From Flavobacteriaceae bacterium (GTDB lineage: Bacteria; Bacteroidota; Bacteroidia; Flavobacteriales; Flavobacteriaceae), in contig CANFZC010000001.1 in assembly GCA_947451475.1 (NCBI GenBank), positions 47,433 through 111,432 on the forward strand: a stretch of 64,000 bases of DNA, given 5' to 3'. The notes under the pieces were generated by a model. It was not told the DNA's origin, searched no databases, and was given only the letters and a program-made list of their open reading frames with translations. The position numbers and the translations under genes are program-made. Below, one piece after another: positions 36,625 through 45,500 of the stretch. Position 1 is the stretch's first letter. The number at the start of each line of letters is the position of its first letter.

Positions 36625-37464
36625 ATGGTAAATTTTAATGGTGTTATACTTGATTCTGACTTGCAATTGAATGTGAGTAATCGTTCATTTCTTTATGGAG
36701 ATGGCGTATTCGAAACCTTAAAAGTAGTCCATAATAAAATTCTCTTTTTTGAAGACCATTACTTTAGACTGATGGCATCTATGCGCATTATTCGCATGGA
36801 GATTCCGATGTCGTTTACAATGGAGTATCTTGAAAGCCAAATACTAGAATTGGTTACAGCTAGTGGTTTAGGTGAATCAGCACGCGTTCGTTTCACTGTT
36901 TATAGAGAGGAAGGAGGCTTTTATACTCCCAGTGTAAATACGGTTTCTTATACTATTGTGGCTTCTGAGTTGGATGATAAAGAATATTCAATTTCGAATG
37001 TGACTTTTGAAGTTGATTTGTATAAAGATTTTTCTATACCTAAACAATTGTTGTCGACTTTAAAAACGAATAATAAACTTATACAAGTTACTGCAAGTAT
37101 TTTTGCTAAAGAAAACCAACTCAATAGCTGTTTGATTCTAAACGAAGAAAAGAATGTAGTGGAAGCCGTTAGTGGTAATTTGTTTATGGTTATGAATTGT
37201 CAAATTATCACACCACCTATTAGTGAAGGATGTTTAAATGGTGTAATGCGAAAGCAAATTATGAGATTGGCAAAAGCAATTGATGGATATGAAATGGTAG
37301 AAGCACCAATATCACCGTTTGATTTACAAAAAGCAGATGAATTATTTATTACTAATGTTATTGTTGGAATTCAACCTATAAGTAACTATCGTAAAAAGGA
37401 ATTTGGATTTAGTGTAGCAAAACAACTCATAGAAAAGTTGAATGAAACAATTGCGGTAGACTAA
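36625..37464 (+). CDS. Aminotransferase class IV
   Basis: 279 residues. The N-terminal FLYGDGVFETLKV is the fold-type IV block. The likely PLP Lys is in LSTLKTNNKLIQ (about residue 152), and the Glu/Asn block is EAVSGNLFMV. Family members include branched-chain aminotransferase, D-amino-acid aminotransferase and aminodeoxychorismate lyase (PabC); which one is not resolvable by eye. The ATG follows a T tract directly, so it has no visible ribosome-binding site. Its last four bases overlap the convergent yqgE-like gene. Confidence 0.85.
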   Translation: MVNFNGVILDSDLQLNVSNRSFLYGDGVFETLKVVHNKILFFEDHYFRLMASMRIIRMEIPMSFTMEYLESQILELVTASGLGESARVRFTVYREEGGFYTPSVNTVSYTIVASELDDKEYSISNVTFEVDLYKDFSIPKQLLSTLKTNNKLIQVTASIFAKENQLNSCLILNEEKNVVEAVSGNLFMVMNCQIITPPISEGCLNGVMRKQIMRLAKAIDGYEMVEAPISPFDLQKADELFITNVIVGIQPISNYRKKEFGFSVAKQLIEKLNETIAVD

Positions 37465-38021
37465 TTTAAGATCGGGTTTTCGGGGGCGTTTGACCAAATA
37501 AGGTATTCTCCTCCTAATTCAATGATTTTTTCTTTCCAAAAGTGTACGGATGCTTTTCCTAAAATGTTGTTTTCGTAAACATTTTTTGTTAGAATCCAAG
37601 AGTTGGCTAGCATTTCATTTTCTAATTGTTCGGCATCCCAGCCGGTATAACCCAGAAAGAAGCGAATGTTTTTTTTCTTTATTATCCCCGTATTGATTAA
37701 TTGCTTCGTCAGTTCGAAATCACCGCCCCAATAGATGCCGTTAGAAATTTCAACACTGTTTGGGATTAGATTGGGAACGTTATGAATAAAATAAAGGTTG
37801 TCTTGTTCTACTGGACCTCCGTTATAGATTTTGAATTTAGAATCAATTTCGGGGAGTAGATCGCGGATAGCGTATTTTAATGGCTTGTTTAAAATGAATC
37901 CCACAGAGCCTTCTTTGTTATGATCAGCTAGTAAAATTACAGATCTATTAAAAGACAAATCACCTATAATGGATGGTTCGGCAATTAACAATTGACCTTT
38001 TTGTAGTTTTTCTGTAATCAT
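37461..38021 (-). CDS. YqgE/AlgH family protein
   Basis: 186 residues. GQLLIAEPSIIGDLSFNRSV, EGSVGFILNKPL and the later FFLGYTGWDAEQLENE are family signatures (UPF0301). Role unknown; once linked to alginate regulation in Pseudomonas. Downstream of the HU gene on the same strand, after a terminator. Confidence 0.92.
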   Translation of the reverse strand: MITEKLQKGQLLIAEPSIIGDLSFNRSVILLADHNKEGSVGFILNKPLKYAIRDLLPEIDSKFKIYNGGPVEQDNLYFIHNVPNLIPNSVEISNGIYWGGDFELTKQLINTGIIKKKNIRFFLGYTGWDAEQLENEMLANSWILTKNVYENNILGKASVHFWKEKIIELGGEYLIWSNAPENPILN

Positions 38022-38092
38022 TTTAGGCTAATTTTTTATTAAAACTAAGAAAAAGTATTTAAAAAAGCTAATTTATTCCGTAGTACTATAAA

Positions 38093-38120
38093 AAAAACCA
38101 CATCGGTTGATGTGGTTTTT
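38093..38120 (-). terminator. Terminator of the HU gene
   Basis: AAAAACCACATC, GGTT, GATGTGGTTTTT; the minus strand has a run of seven T residues after the stem. Confidence 0.85.
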
Positions 38121-38141
38121 GTATATCAGAAGAACTAATTA

Positions 38142-38414
38142 TTAGTTTACTGCTCCGTCTAATTCAGCACCAGCTTTGAATTTAACTACATTTTTAGCAG
38201 CGATTTTGATAGTTTTACCTGTTTGAGGATTTCTTCCATCTCTTGCAGCTCTTTTAGATACTGACCAAGAACCGAAACCTACTAAAGATACTCTTCCACC
38301 TTTTTTCAAAGTACCACCTACATTTCCTAAAAATGATTCTAAAGCTAATTTAGCTGCTGCTTTTGTGATACCAGCGTCAGCTGCAATTGCATCGATTAAT
38401 TCTGATTTGTTCAT
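38142..38414 (-). CDS. hup: DNA-binding protein HU
   Basis: 90 residues from MNKSELIDAIA at 38414; the open frame extends 32 codons upstream but that part covers the promoter. The arm and core motif GRNPQTGKTIKIAA is the HU/IHF signature. It is a nucleoid-packing protein that bends DNA. Single gene between a good promoter and a terminator, as expected for a highly expressed protein. Confidence 0.96.
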   Translation of the reverse strand: MNKSELIDAIAADAGITKAAAKLALESFLGNVGGTLKKGGRVSLVGFGSWSVSKRAARDGRNPQTGKTIKIAAKNVVKFKAGAELDGAVN

Positions 38415-38459
38415 AATGTTAGTTATTAATTGTTGGTTAAACATTTTTGTTATTGATAA

Positions 38460-38489
38460 CAAATTTAATAGGAAATGCTTACCACACAA
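38460..38489 (-). promoter_or_regulatory. Promoter of the HU gene
   Basis: Minus strand TTG (38489-38487), 19-base spacer, TAAATTTG (38467-38460). It predicts a leader of about 42 bases. Confidence 0.7.
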
Positions 38490-38590
38490 GCGTTTTGGTG
38501 TTTTTTTCAAACATTTGTTAATAACTTAATTTATTTGTTGATAAACTCGTGTTATACATCCTATTTTCAAGTTGAAAACGCCTTGAGCGC

Positions 38591-39538
38591 CTATTCTGCT
38601 TGCGCTTTTTCGGAAAAGGAGATACCGTTTAGGAGTTCGCTAGCGCGCATTTTTCTCTTTCCTGGAAATTGCAAACTTTCAATGAGAATGAAACCCTCTT
38701 TTACGGCTACTTTTATTTCTTTTTTGGAAGTGATGAGTTGGCCAATAGTATGCGTATGATTTTCTACTATTATTTTAGCATCGTAGATTTTTACATTCCA
38801 TTCTTCGTCCTGATCTTTTATAAAGCACCAGGAGGCGGGATAGGGAGAAAGACCGCGAATTAGGTTGTGTATTTCGGAAGCTGATTTAGTCCAATCAATT
38901 TTGCAATTGTCTCGGTTGAGTTTGTAGGCTGTTTTTATCTCGTTGTTTTCTTCTTGTATCGTAGTGGTGACGGTTCCTTGTTCGATACCATTTAGCGTTT
39001 CAATAACTGCAGTGCTTCCAATGGTCATTAAGCGGTCATGGAGTTGGCCTGCATTTTCATGTGGGTCGATGTTTGTTTCTTGACTTAGAATCATCGCGCC
39101 AGTATCAATTTTGTCGTCTATGAAGAAGGTGGTTACTCCGGTTTTGGTTTCACCATTAATTAGGGCCCAATTGATGGGTGCTGCACCGCGATAGTTTGGA
39201 AGTAGCGAGGCATGAAGATTGAATGTGCCCAATTTTGGCATGCGCCACACTATTTCGGGGAGCATTCTAAAGGCAACGACCACTTGTAGGTTGGCCTGAA
39301 GGCTTTCTAATTCCTTTAGAAAATCAGCTTCTTTTAAATTAGTAGGTTGCAGCAGTTTTAGATTATTCTCAAGAGCATATTCTTTTACGGCTGAGTATTT
39401 TATTTTTTGGCCGCGACCGGCAGGTTTGTCGGCGGCGGTTATTACTCCGACTACTTCAAAGTTGTTTTTAAGAATCGTGTCTAAGATGCCTAAGGCAAAC
39501 TCAGGAGTTCCCATGAAAACGATGCGTAACTTTTCCAT
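38591..39538 (-). CDS. fmt: Methionyl-tRNA formyltransferase
   Basis: 315 residues. IVFMGTPEFA at the N-terminus and the catalytic/SLLPNYRGAAPI block (HASLLPNYRGAAPINWAL) are typical, with DTGAMI following. It formylates initiator Met-tRNA using 10-formyl-THF. It starts one base before the recQ stop region, so recQ and fmt form an operon. Confidence 0.97.
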   Translation of the reverse strand: MEKLRIVFMGTPEFALGILDTILKNNFEVVGVITAADKPAGRGQKIKYSAVKEYALENNLKLLQPTNLKEADFLKELESLQANLQVVVAFRMLPEIVWRMPKLGTFNLHASLLPNYRGAAPINWALINGETKTGVTTFFIDDKIDTGAMILSQETNIDPHENAGQLHDRLMTIGSTAVIETLNGIEQGTVTTTIQEENNEIKTAYKLNRDNCKIDWTKSASEIHNLIRGLSPYPASWCFIKDQDEEWNVKIYDAKIIVENHTHTIGQLITSKKEIKVAVKEGFILIESLQFPGKRKMRASELLNGISFSEKAQAE

Positions 39539-39539
39539 T

Positions 39540-41432
39540 TTATTTTAAGGAATATAAATTATTGGGTTGGATATAAATTGTATTGTTTTCCAACATATTT
39601 TGAAGGGCAAAGATAATATCGTCTGTTGGATATTTGGTTAATTTTTGAATATCTCTGGAGCTTAAATCTTGGGTGCGTAATAATTCGATAATTTTTTCGG
39701 AGACCGATGTAACGGGTGTGTTTTTTTTATTTTTATTGAGGCAGTAGGAGCAATGGCCACAGTCCTCTTTTAAGACTTCTCCAAAATACTGTATGAGTAA
39801 TTTTTGTTTGCAGGTTGTTTTATCAAGGCAATACTTTAAAACGGCTTGTAGTTGAGCTGTTTTTAATTTGTTTTGCGATTCCAAGTATTTTGCCACGCGA
39901 TTGATGGTTCGTTCGTCTTCCCGTACTTCATTGAATGTGATGGTGGCATCATTGTTTTTGGCATTATAGTCAATAATGTTTTTATCTTTTAGTTTTTGCA
40001 AGATAGTGAGCACTTCGGATTCTGAATGGTTGGCTTTTTTAGCGATTAGTACGGGGTTTATGGCCGTTTGCATTTCGTGTATACCAGGATAGGTTCTTAG
40101 TATGGCCATAATGATTGCTTCTTCTTTTGGATTAAGGCTCATGTAACGGATGACCTCTTTGGAAGAAATGCAGAATTGTAAGCTGATTTTTTCTGAAAAT
40201 TCTTGGGATAGCGTTAGGATGCCTTGACGGTCTAGGAACTGGAGAGCGTTATAGGTTTTCAAAATGGGGAAACCGTATTTGTTGCAAAAGGCATTGATAT
40301 TAAAGCCAAATTGTTCCTCTATTCCTTCTCCATAGGCGATTTGTAAAAAAGCACATAGTTTTAAAAATACTAGGTTTAAGAAAGTTTTATCGGGAAGGAC
40401 CTTGATGAATTGGGCCTCGGCGTGTAGCACATCAGAGGGGTTGTTTAGTAAGACGGCATAGGCTTTTTTGCCATCTCTGCCGGCTCTACCTGATTCTTGA
40501 TAATAATTTTCTAAATTTTGAGGAAGATGCAGGTGGATGATTGACTTGACATTGGCTTTGTCGATTCCCATACCAAAGGCGTTGGTAGCCACCATGACTT
40601 GTACTTTTTCTTCCATCCAAAGCGCCATGTTGTTTTGTTTTTCTTTGGTTGACAAACCACCATGATAGAACGTAGCTGTAAACCCGAGTATTGTTAATTG
40701 AGCGACGGTTTCGGTGCAGGCTTTGCGGGTGGTAACATATATAATGGCGGGTTCGGGATTCTTCTTAAGAATTTGTTGCAGCCAATGATTTTTATCTTCT
40801 GTTTCCAGTACGATATAGCTAATATTTTCTCGGTAAAACGATTTAGCAAATACCTTAGGCTCTTTTAATTGCAATTGCGTGATTATATCCTCTTTTACCC
40901 GTTCCGTTGCAGAAGCGGTTAAGGCTATGAACGGCAGGTTTGGAAATAGCTCTTTGAGGAGTTTAATTTTTAAGTAGGCCGGTCGAAAATCATGACCCCA
41001 TTGGGAAACGCAGTGTGCTTCATCTATAGCGATGAGGTTAATTGGTAAGTTTTTGATGCGTTCTACGATCCAATCATTTTGAAGGCGCTCTGGGGAAAGG
41101 TATAGGAATTTATAATTGCCGAATTGGCAATTGTCTAATAAATCGATGATCTCGTCTTGATGAATGCCTCCGGTAAGTGCTATAGCTTTAATTCCTTTGC
41201 TTTGTAGGTTTTGTACTTGATCGCGCATTAACGCAATTAACGGTGAAATGACTAAGCAGATGCCTTCTTGCATCATAGCGGGTACTTGAAAGCAGATGGA
41301 TTTACCGCCTCCTGTAGGGAGTAATGCCAAAGTATCCATGCCGTTCAACACCGAAGTAATAATTTCTTCTTGGGGGGAGCGGAAGGCTTCGTGTTTCCAG
41401 TATTTAGTTAGAATTTCTAATGCTTTTGACAT
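39540..41432 (-). CDS. recQ: ATP-dependent DNA helicase RecQ
   Basis: 630 residues. Walker A is LPTGGGKSICFQ, the DEAH box is IDEAHCVSQWGHDFRP, and motif VI is QESGRAGRDG. The RQC zinc site is formed by cysteines in KYCLDKTTCKQ and DCGHCSYC. The C-terminal part (about 530-630) is divergent and may hold a helix-turn-helix rather than a clear HRDC domain. Role: recombination and fork repair. Upstream of fmt. Confidence 0.95.
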   Translation of the reverse strand: MSKALEILTKYWKHEAFRSPQEEIITSVLNGMDTLALLPTGGGKSICFQVPAMMQEGICLVISPLIALMRDQVQNLQSKGIKAIALTGGIHQDEIIDLLDNCQFGNYKFLYLSPERLQNDWIVERIKNLPINLIAIDEAHCVSQWGHDFRPAYLKIKLLKELFPNLPFIALTASATERVKEDIITQLQLKEPKVFAKSFYRENISYIVLETEDKNHWLQQILKKNPEPAIIYVTTRKACTETVAQLTILGFTATFYHGGLSTKEKQNNMALWMEEKVQVMVATNAFGMGIDKANVKSIIHLHLPQNLENYYQESGRAGRDGKKAYAVLLNNPSDVLHAEAQFIKVLPDKTFLNLVFLKLCAFLQIAYGEGIEEQFGFNINAFCNKYGFPILKTYNALQFLDRQGILTLSQEFSEKISLQFCISSKEVIRYMSLNPKEEAIIMAILRTYPGIHEMQTAINPVLIAKKANHSESEVLTILQKLKDKNIIDYNAKNNDATITFNEVREDERTINRVAKYLESQNKLKTAQLQAVLKYCLDKTTCKQKLLIQYFGEVLKEDCGHCSYCLNKNKKNTPVTSVSEKIIELLRTQDLSSRDIQKLTKYPTDDIIFALQNMLENNTIYIQPNNLYSLK

Positions 41433-41531
41433 TGTTGCGATTGAAGGTTGACCAAAGCTACTTAAAAAAACAAGAAGTTGGAAACTTGGATATATAAATT
41501 AGGCTTGATGAACCGTACAGGATTAATAGGG

Positions 41532-42089
41532 TTAAGCCAGTTGGTTTAGGATAAAATTAATGCGTTCTTCAACGGTTCCGCAAGGAACTTCAATAAGCGT
41601 GTACCCATAGGTTTGATAGGTTTCTTTAAGGTGGTCAAAGATGAGTTTGGCTTGTTCAAAATTTTCGTAACGGGCTTCATCGCTTTGATAGATTTCTTCC
41701 CATGGCGGTAATATAAAAACTTTAGAATAGCCGTGCTCTTTGCTCGCTTGATCAAAGAAGGAAGGGTAGCTGTCTCCGATATAGTGCATATAGGCTAAAA
41801 TATCGGGGATGCCACGGTCTAGGAATACGATATCGGCATGGTCATGTGAGGCTTGAAGGTGTTGTTTTTTTCTTCCTTCCAATAGGAGTTCGCTAAACAG
41901 CAATGGTTTTTCTAAGAATAATTGTTCGATTCCCTGTTTTTTGGCTTCTAGGGTGATTTGGCGCGAGATTTCGGGGAAGCACGCATAACCTTGTTCGATG
42001 AGTGTATCGATAATGGTGGTTTTTCCGGTGCCTGGACCGCCGGTTATGACTATGAGTTCTTTTTTCAAGCTTTTGGCAATAAGGGGCAA
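41532..42089 (-). CDS. P-loop NTPase (AAA_28-like)
   Basis: 185 residues. Walker A is ITGGPGTGKTTIID near the N-terminus. VFLDRGIPDILAYMHYIG is the Walker B-like block of the AAA_28 family, and there is a lid region ARYENFEQA. The layout looks like a small kinase or nucleotide-dependent phosphotransferase. Substrate unknown. No operon partner is evident. Confidence 0.8.
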   Translation of the reverse strand: MPLIAKSLKKELIVITGGPGTGKTTIIDTLIEQGYACFPEISRQITLEAKKQGIEQLFLEKPLLFSELLLEGRKKQHLQASHDHADIVFLDRGIPDILAYMHYIGDSYPSFFDQASKEHGYSKVFILPPWEEIYQSDEARYENFEQAKLIFDHLKETYQTYGYTLIEVPCGTVEERINFILNQLA

Positions 42090-42249
42090 ATTTATTGAAA
42101 CTAATTAGAATAGCGAAAGTGTTTTGGTTATTTATTTTAGATTGGTTTTGCACTGATGAATGTTTGTTTGTTGTTTGATGGCCTATAAAATGACGGAATA
42201 TATAGGTTGGCTCTGAGTAGTTTTAAAGTAGCCTGGTAAATAACGAAAG

Positions 42250-42293
42250 TATACGATAACTATACGATAACTATACGATAACTATACGATAAC
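42250..42293. repeat. Four perfect 11-base direct repeats
   Basis: TATACGATAAC occurs four times in a row at 42250, 42261, 42272 and 42283, followed by a partial TGTATA. It lies in the 420-base gap upstream of the giant kelch protein gene. The rest of that gap shows nothing I can support. Confidence 0.95.
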
Positions 42294-42509
42294 TGTATAA
42301 TAGGTATCTATTTGAATATGCTAGTTGTCTTATGATGATGGGATCATAACTGGTTTAAAAGAAGTATAAATAAGTATAACTTACATCGAAAAAAAACAAT
42401 TACTTTTTATTATTTTATGAGGAAGTTTGCCATAAATAATTACATTTGAACTAGATAAGATGATTCTTGAAAAGTCTTATAAGCATTTTAATAACCCTAC
42501 CCACCTAAA

Positions 42510-45500
42510 ATGAAACAGTTTTACTTTACCCAATTGCCAAGAAATCCTTGGAAAATCATCCGTACACTTTGTTTGTTTCTTATTGTTTTTTTGCTGCTGC
42601 CTACTAGGGCAAATGCTACTACAGGAACCTATACTTTTACCTCCTCATCTGGGACTTATTCCCCTTTGACCGGTGGAACAACGTTAGTCTCAGGGGCTAG
42701 TTGGGATGACACCGCTTCGGCTTTATTGACCCTTCCGTTTACCTTTATTTATAACAATGTAGCTTATACTAGTTTTGGAATAAATTCTAATGGTTTTATC
42801 ACTTTAGGTGCTGTCCCTACAGCTGCTTTGTACTGCGGATTACAGACTAGTGCGGCGAATTCTATAGCGGGCTATGGGACGGATTTAGTTGGTGGTAGTG
42901 CAACATCATCGATTACTTATGGTGTAACGGGTACTTCACCAAACCGAAAGTATGTGATTCAATGGGCAGAGTGTAAGCATTACAATACTACTGGCGATAG
43001 TTATTCTTTTCAGATTATTTTGAATGAGACTTCCAATACGGTTCAAGTAGTATGGGGGCCTGTTACGGCTGTCACTACGATGGGAGCTAATTCTTGTGCT
43101 GACACTGCCGCTGAATCGGGCAGCGTAGGACTGTTAGGTAATTCTACCCAAGATTTTAATATAAGAAGCATAACAAATGGGACGAATACATGGGCAACTT
43201 CCATAGCTGGAACTGCTATAAATGCGGTAGGTAATATGTCTTCTACTAATTTTCCAGCTGCTGGAACAACCTATACTTGGACACCGCCTGTTGCTACTGC
43301 TATGGCCTTTTCCTCTTGCACGACTGCGTTTGTTAATAACGCTCAGGGAGTACCTAGAGGAGCAACTAATAATGCGGTCATTCAGGTACAGGTAGTAGTT
43401 AGTGGGACCTTGACTCCGTTTTCGGTTACTAATTTAGCATTATCTACTACAGGTAGTACCAATCCAACGGCTGATATCACTAATGCGAAAGTATTTTTTA
43501 CTGGTGGCAGCAATTTATTTGCGGCTACGACCCAATTTGGCACCACGACGGTTGGTCCGAATGGCGCTTTTTCAGCTACGGGCTCGGCTACATTGGTTGA
43601 GGGGACCAATTACTTTTGGGTTACTTATGATACTAAGAATACGGCTGTTTTTGGGGATGTATTGAAGGGCTGTTGTACGCAGATTACGGGTACAGGTACT
43701 ATGGGCGTCAGAACCCCTACAGTTACTTGTCCGACGGGAACTCAAACGATAGTGGATGAAGGGATATGGACTAAGGTTACTGCAACGGCGCCCCATGCCA
43801 ATCATGGTGTAATGTTGTTGCTTTCGGATGGTAGTGTTATTTGCCATTCCAATTCGGGTGGTGCCGATGGGAATGGTTTGTTATGGGATAAGTTGACGCC
43901 AGACGCTTCTGGAAGTTATGTCAATGGAACATGGACGTCTACGGCTCCTATGCTTGATACCCGCTTGTTTTTTTCCTCACAAGTATTGAAAGACGGACGT
44001 GTCTATGTGGCTGGGGGAGAATATGGAACGGGATTGCAGAAGGCAGAAGTTTATGATCCTGTTGTGAACACCTGGACGGCGGCACCTTCGCCTGGAGTGA
44101 ATATAAGTGATGCGAATTCAGAAATATTGGAAGATGGTCGTGTTATGCAAGGATTGGTTGCCGGGACCTTGAAAGGAACTCAAATATACAATCCGACTAC
44201 TAACACGTATGCTGCAGGGCCAACTTGTAATGGAATTCATAACGAATCGGCTTGGGTTAAATTACCAGACAACAGTATTTTATTTGTGGATCGTTTGAGT
44301 ACGAGTTCAGAGCGTTATATACCTGCTACTAATACCTGGGTTACGGATGCTACGGTTCCGGTTTCCTTATACGATTCCTTTGGGGACGAAACAGGAGGGG
44401 CAGTATTATTGCCTGATGGGCGTGCTTTCTTCTTGGCGGCCCAGGGTGCGTCGGCTTTATACACTCCGTCGGGGACCAGTAGTCCGGGAACGTGGGCTGT
44501 AGGACCTACTTTACCTAATTCAACAGGAGCTCCCGATGCCCCGATGGCTATGATGGCCAATGGAAAAGTATTGTGCGCTGTTTCACCAGCCCCTACTTCG
44601 TCGGCTACCTTATTTATTCCGCCTACCTATTTTTATGAATTTGATTATTTGTCGAACAGCTTTACTCAGGTGCATGCACCAGGAGGAGGGATGTCTTTAA
44701 ATATAGCCTGTTACCAAACCAACTTTTTGGATTTACCAGACGGTTCTGTGATGTATGCTCAAAATCAAAGCAGCGCTTCATCTGATTATTATATCTATAA
44801 ACCAGCAGGAGCGCAGACGGCATCGGGTAAGCCCACCATTTCTGCGATTACTCAAACCTCCTGTACTGCTTATCAACTATCGGGAACCCAGTTTAATGGG
44901 ATTTCACAAGGAGCCAATTATGGAGATGACTGGCAGATGTCCACTAATTATCCTGTTATTCGTTTGACTAACGGTACCAATGTGTATTATTGCCGCACAT
45001 TTAACTGGAATTCTACGGGTGTGCGCCGCGGTAATTTGGCCGACAGTGTTCAGTTTGCCCTACCAGCAGGATTGCCAATCGCTACTTATTCGCTAGTGGT
45101 TACGGCTAATGGAATTGCATCAGATCCCATATCGTTTACTCCGACCCCTTATTTGACTAGTACTTTAACGCCTAGTGCGGTGTGTAGTGCTGCGACTTTT
45201 AGTTATACTCCTGTGATTGCTCCCGCTACGGCTACCTTTAGTTGGACCCGAGCGGCGGTTTCGGGTATTAGCAATGCAGCAGTGACTACGGCACAAAGTA
45301 CAGCGCCTAATGAAATATTGATTAATACGACGGCTAGTCCGGTTACCGTAGTTTATGCCTTTACACTTACCTCTTATGGGTGTAGCAATACGCAGAATGT
45401 TTCGGTAACGGTTAATCCTTCTCCGACGGCAACTATTTCGGGGAATGCTCCCATTTGTATTACAGGTATTACCCTGAGTGCTCCTTTGAATTCAAGTTAC

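Noticed and set aside
38475..38759. 94-codon plus-strand ORF between HU and fmt
   Set aside because: It covers the HU promoter and is antisense to the fmt end.
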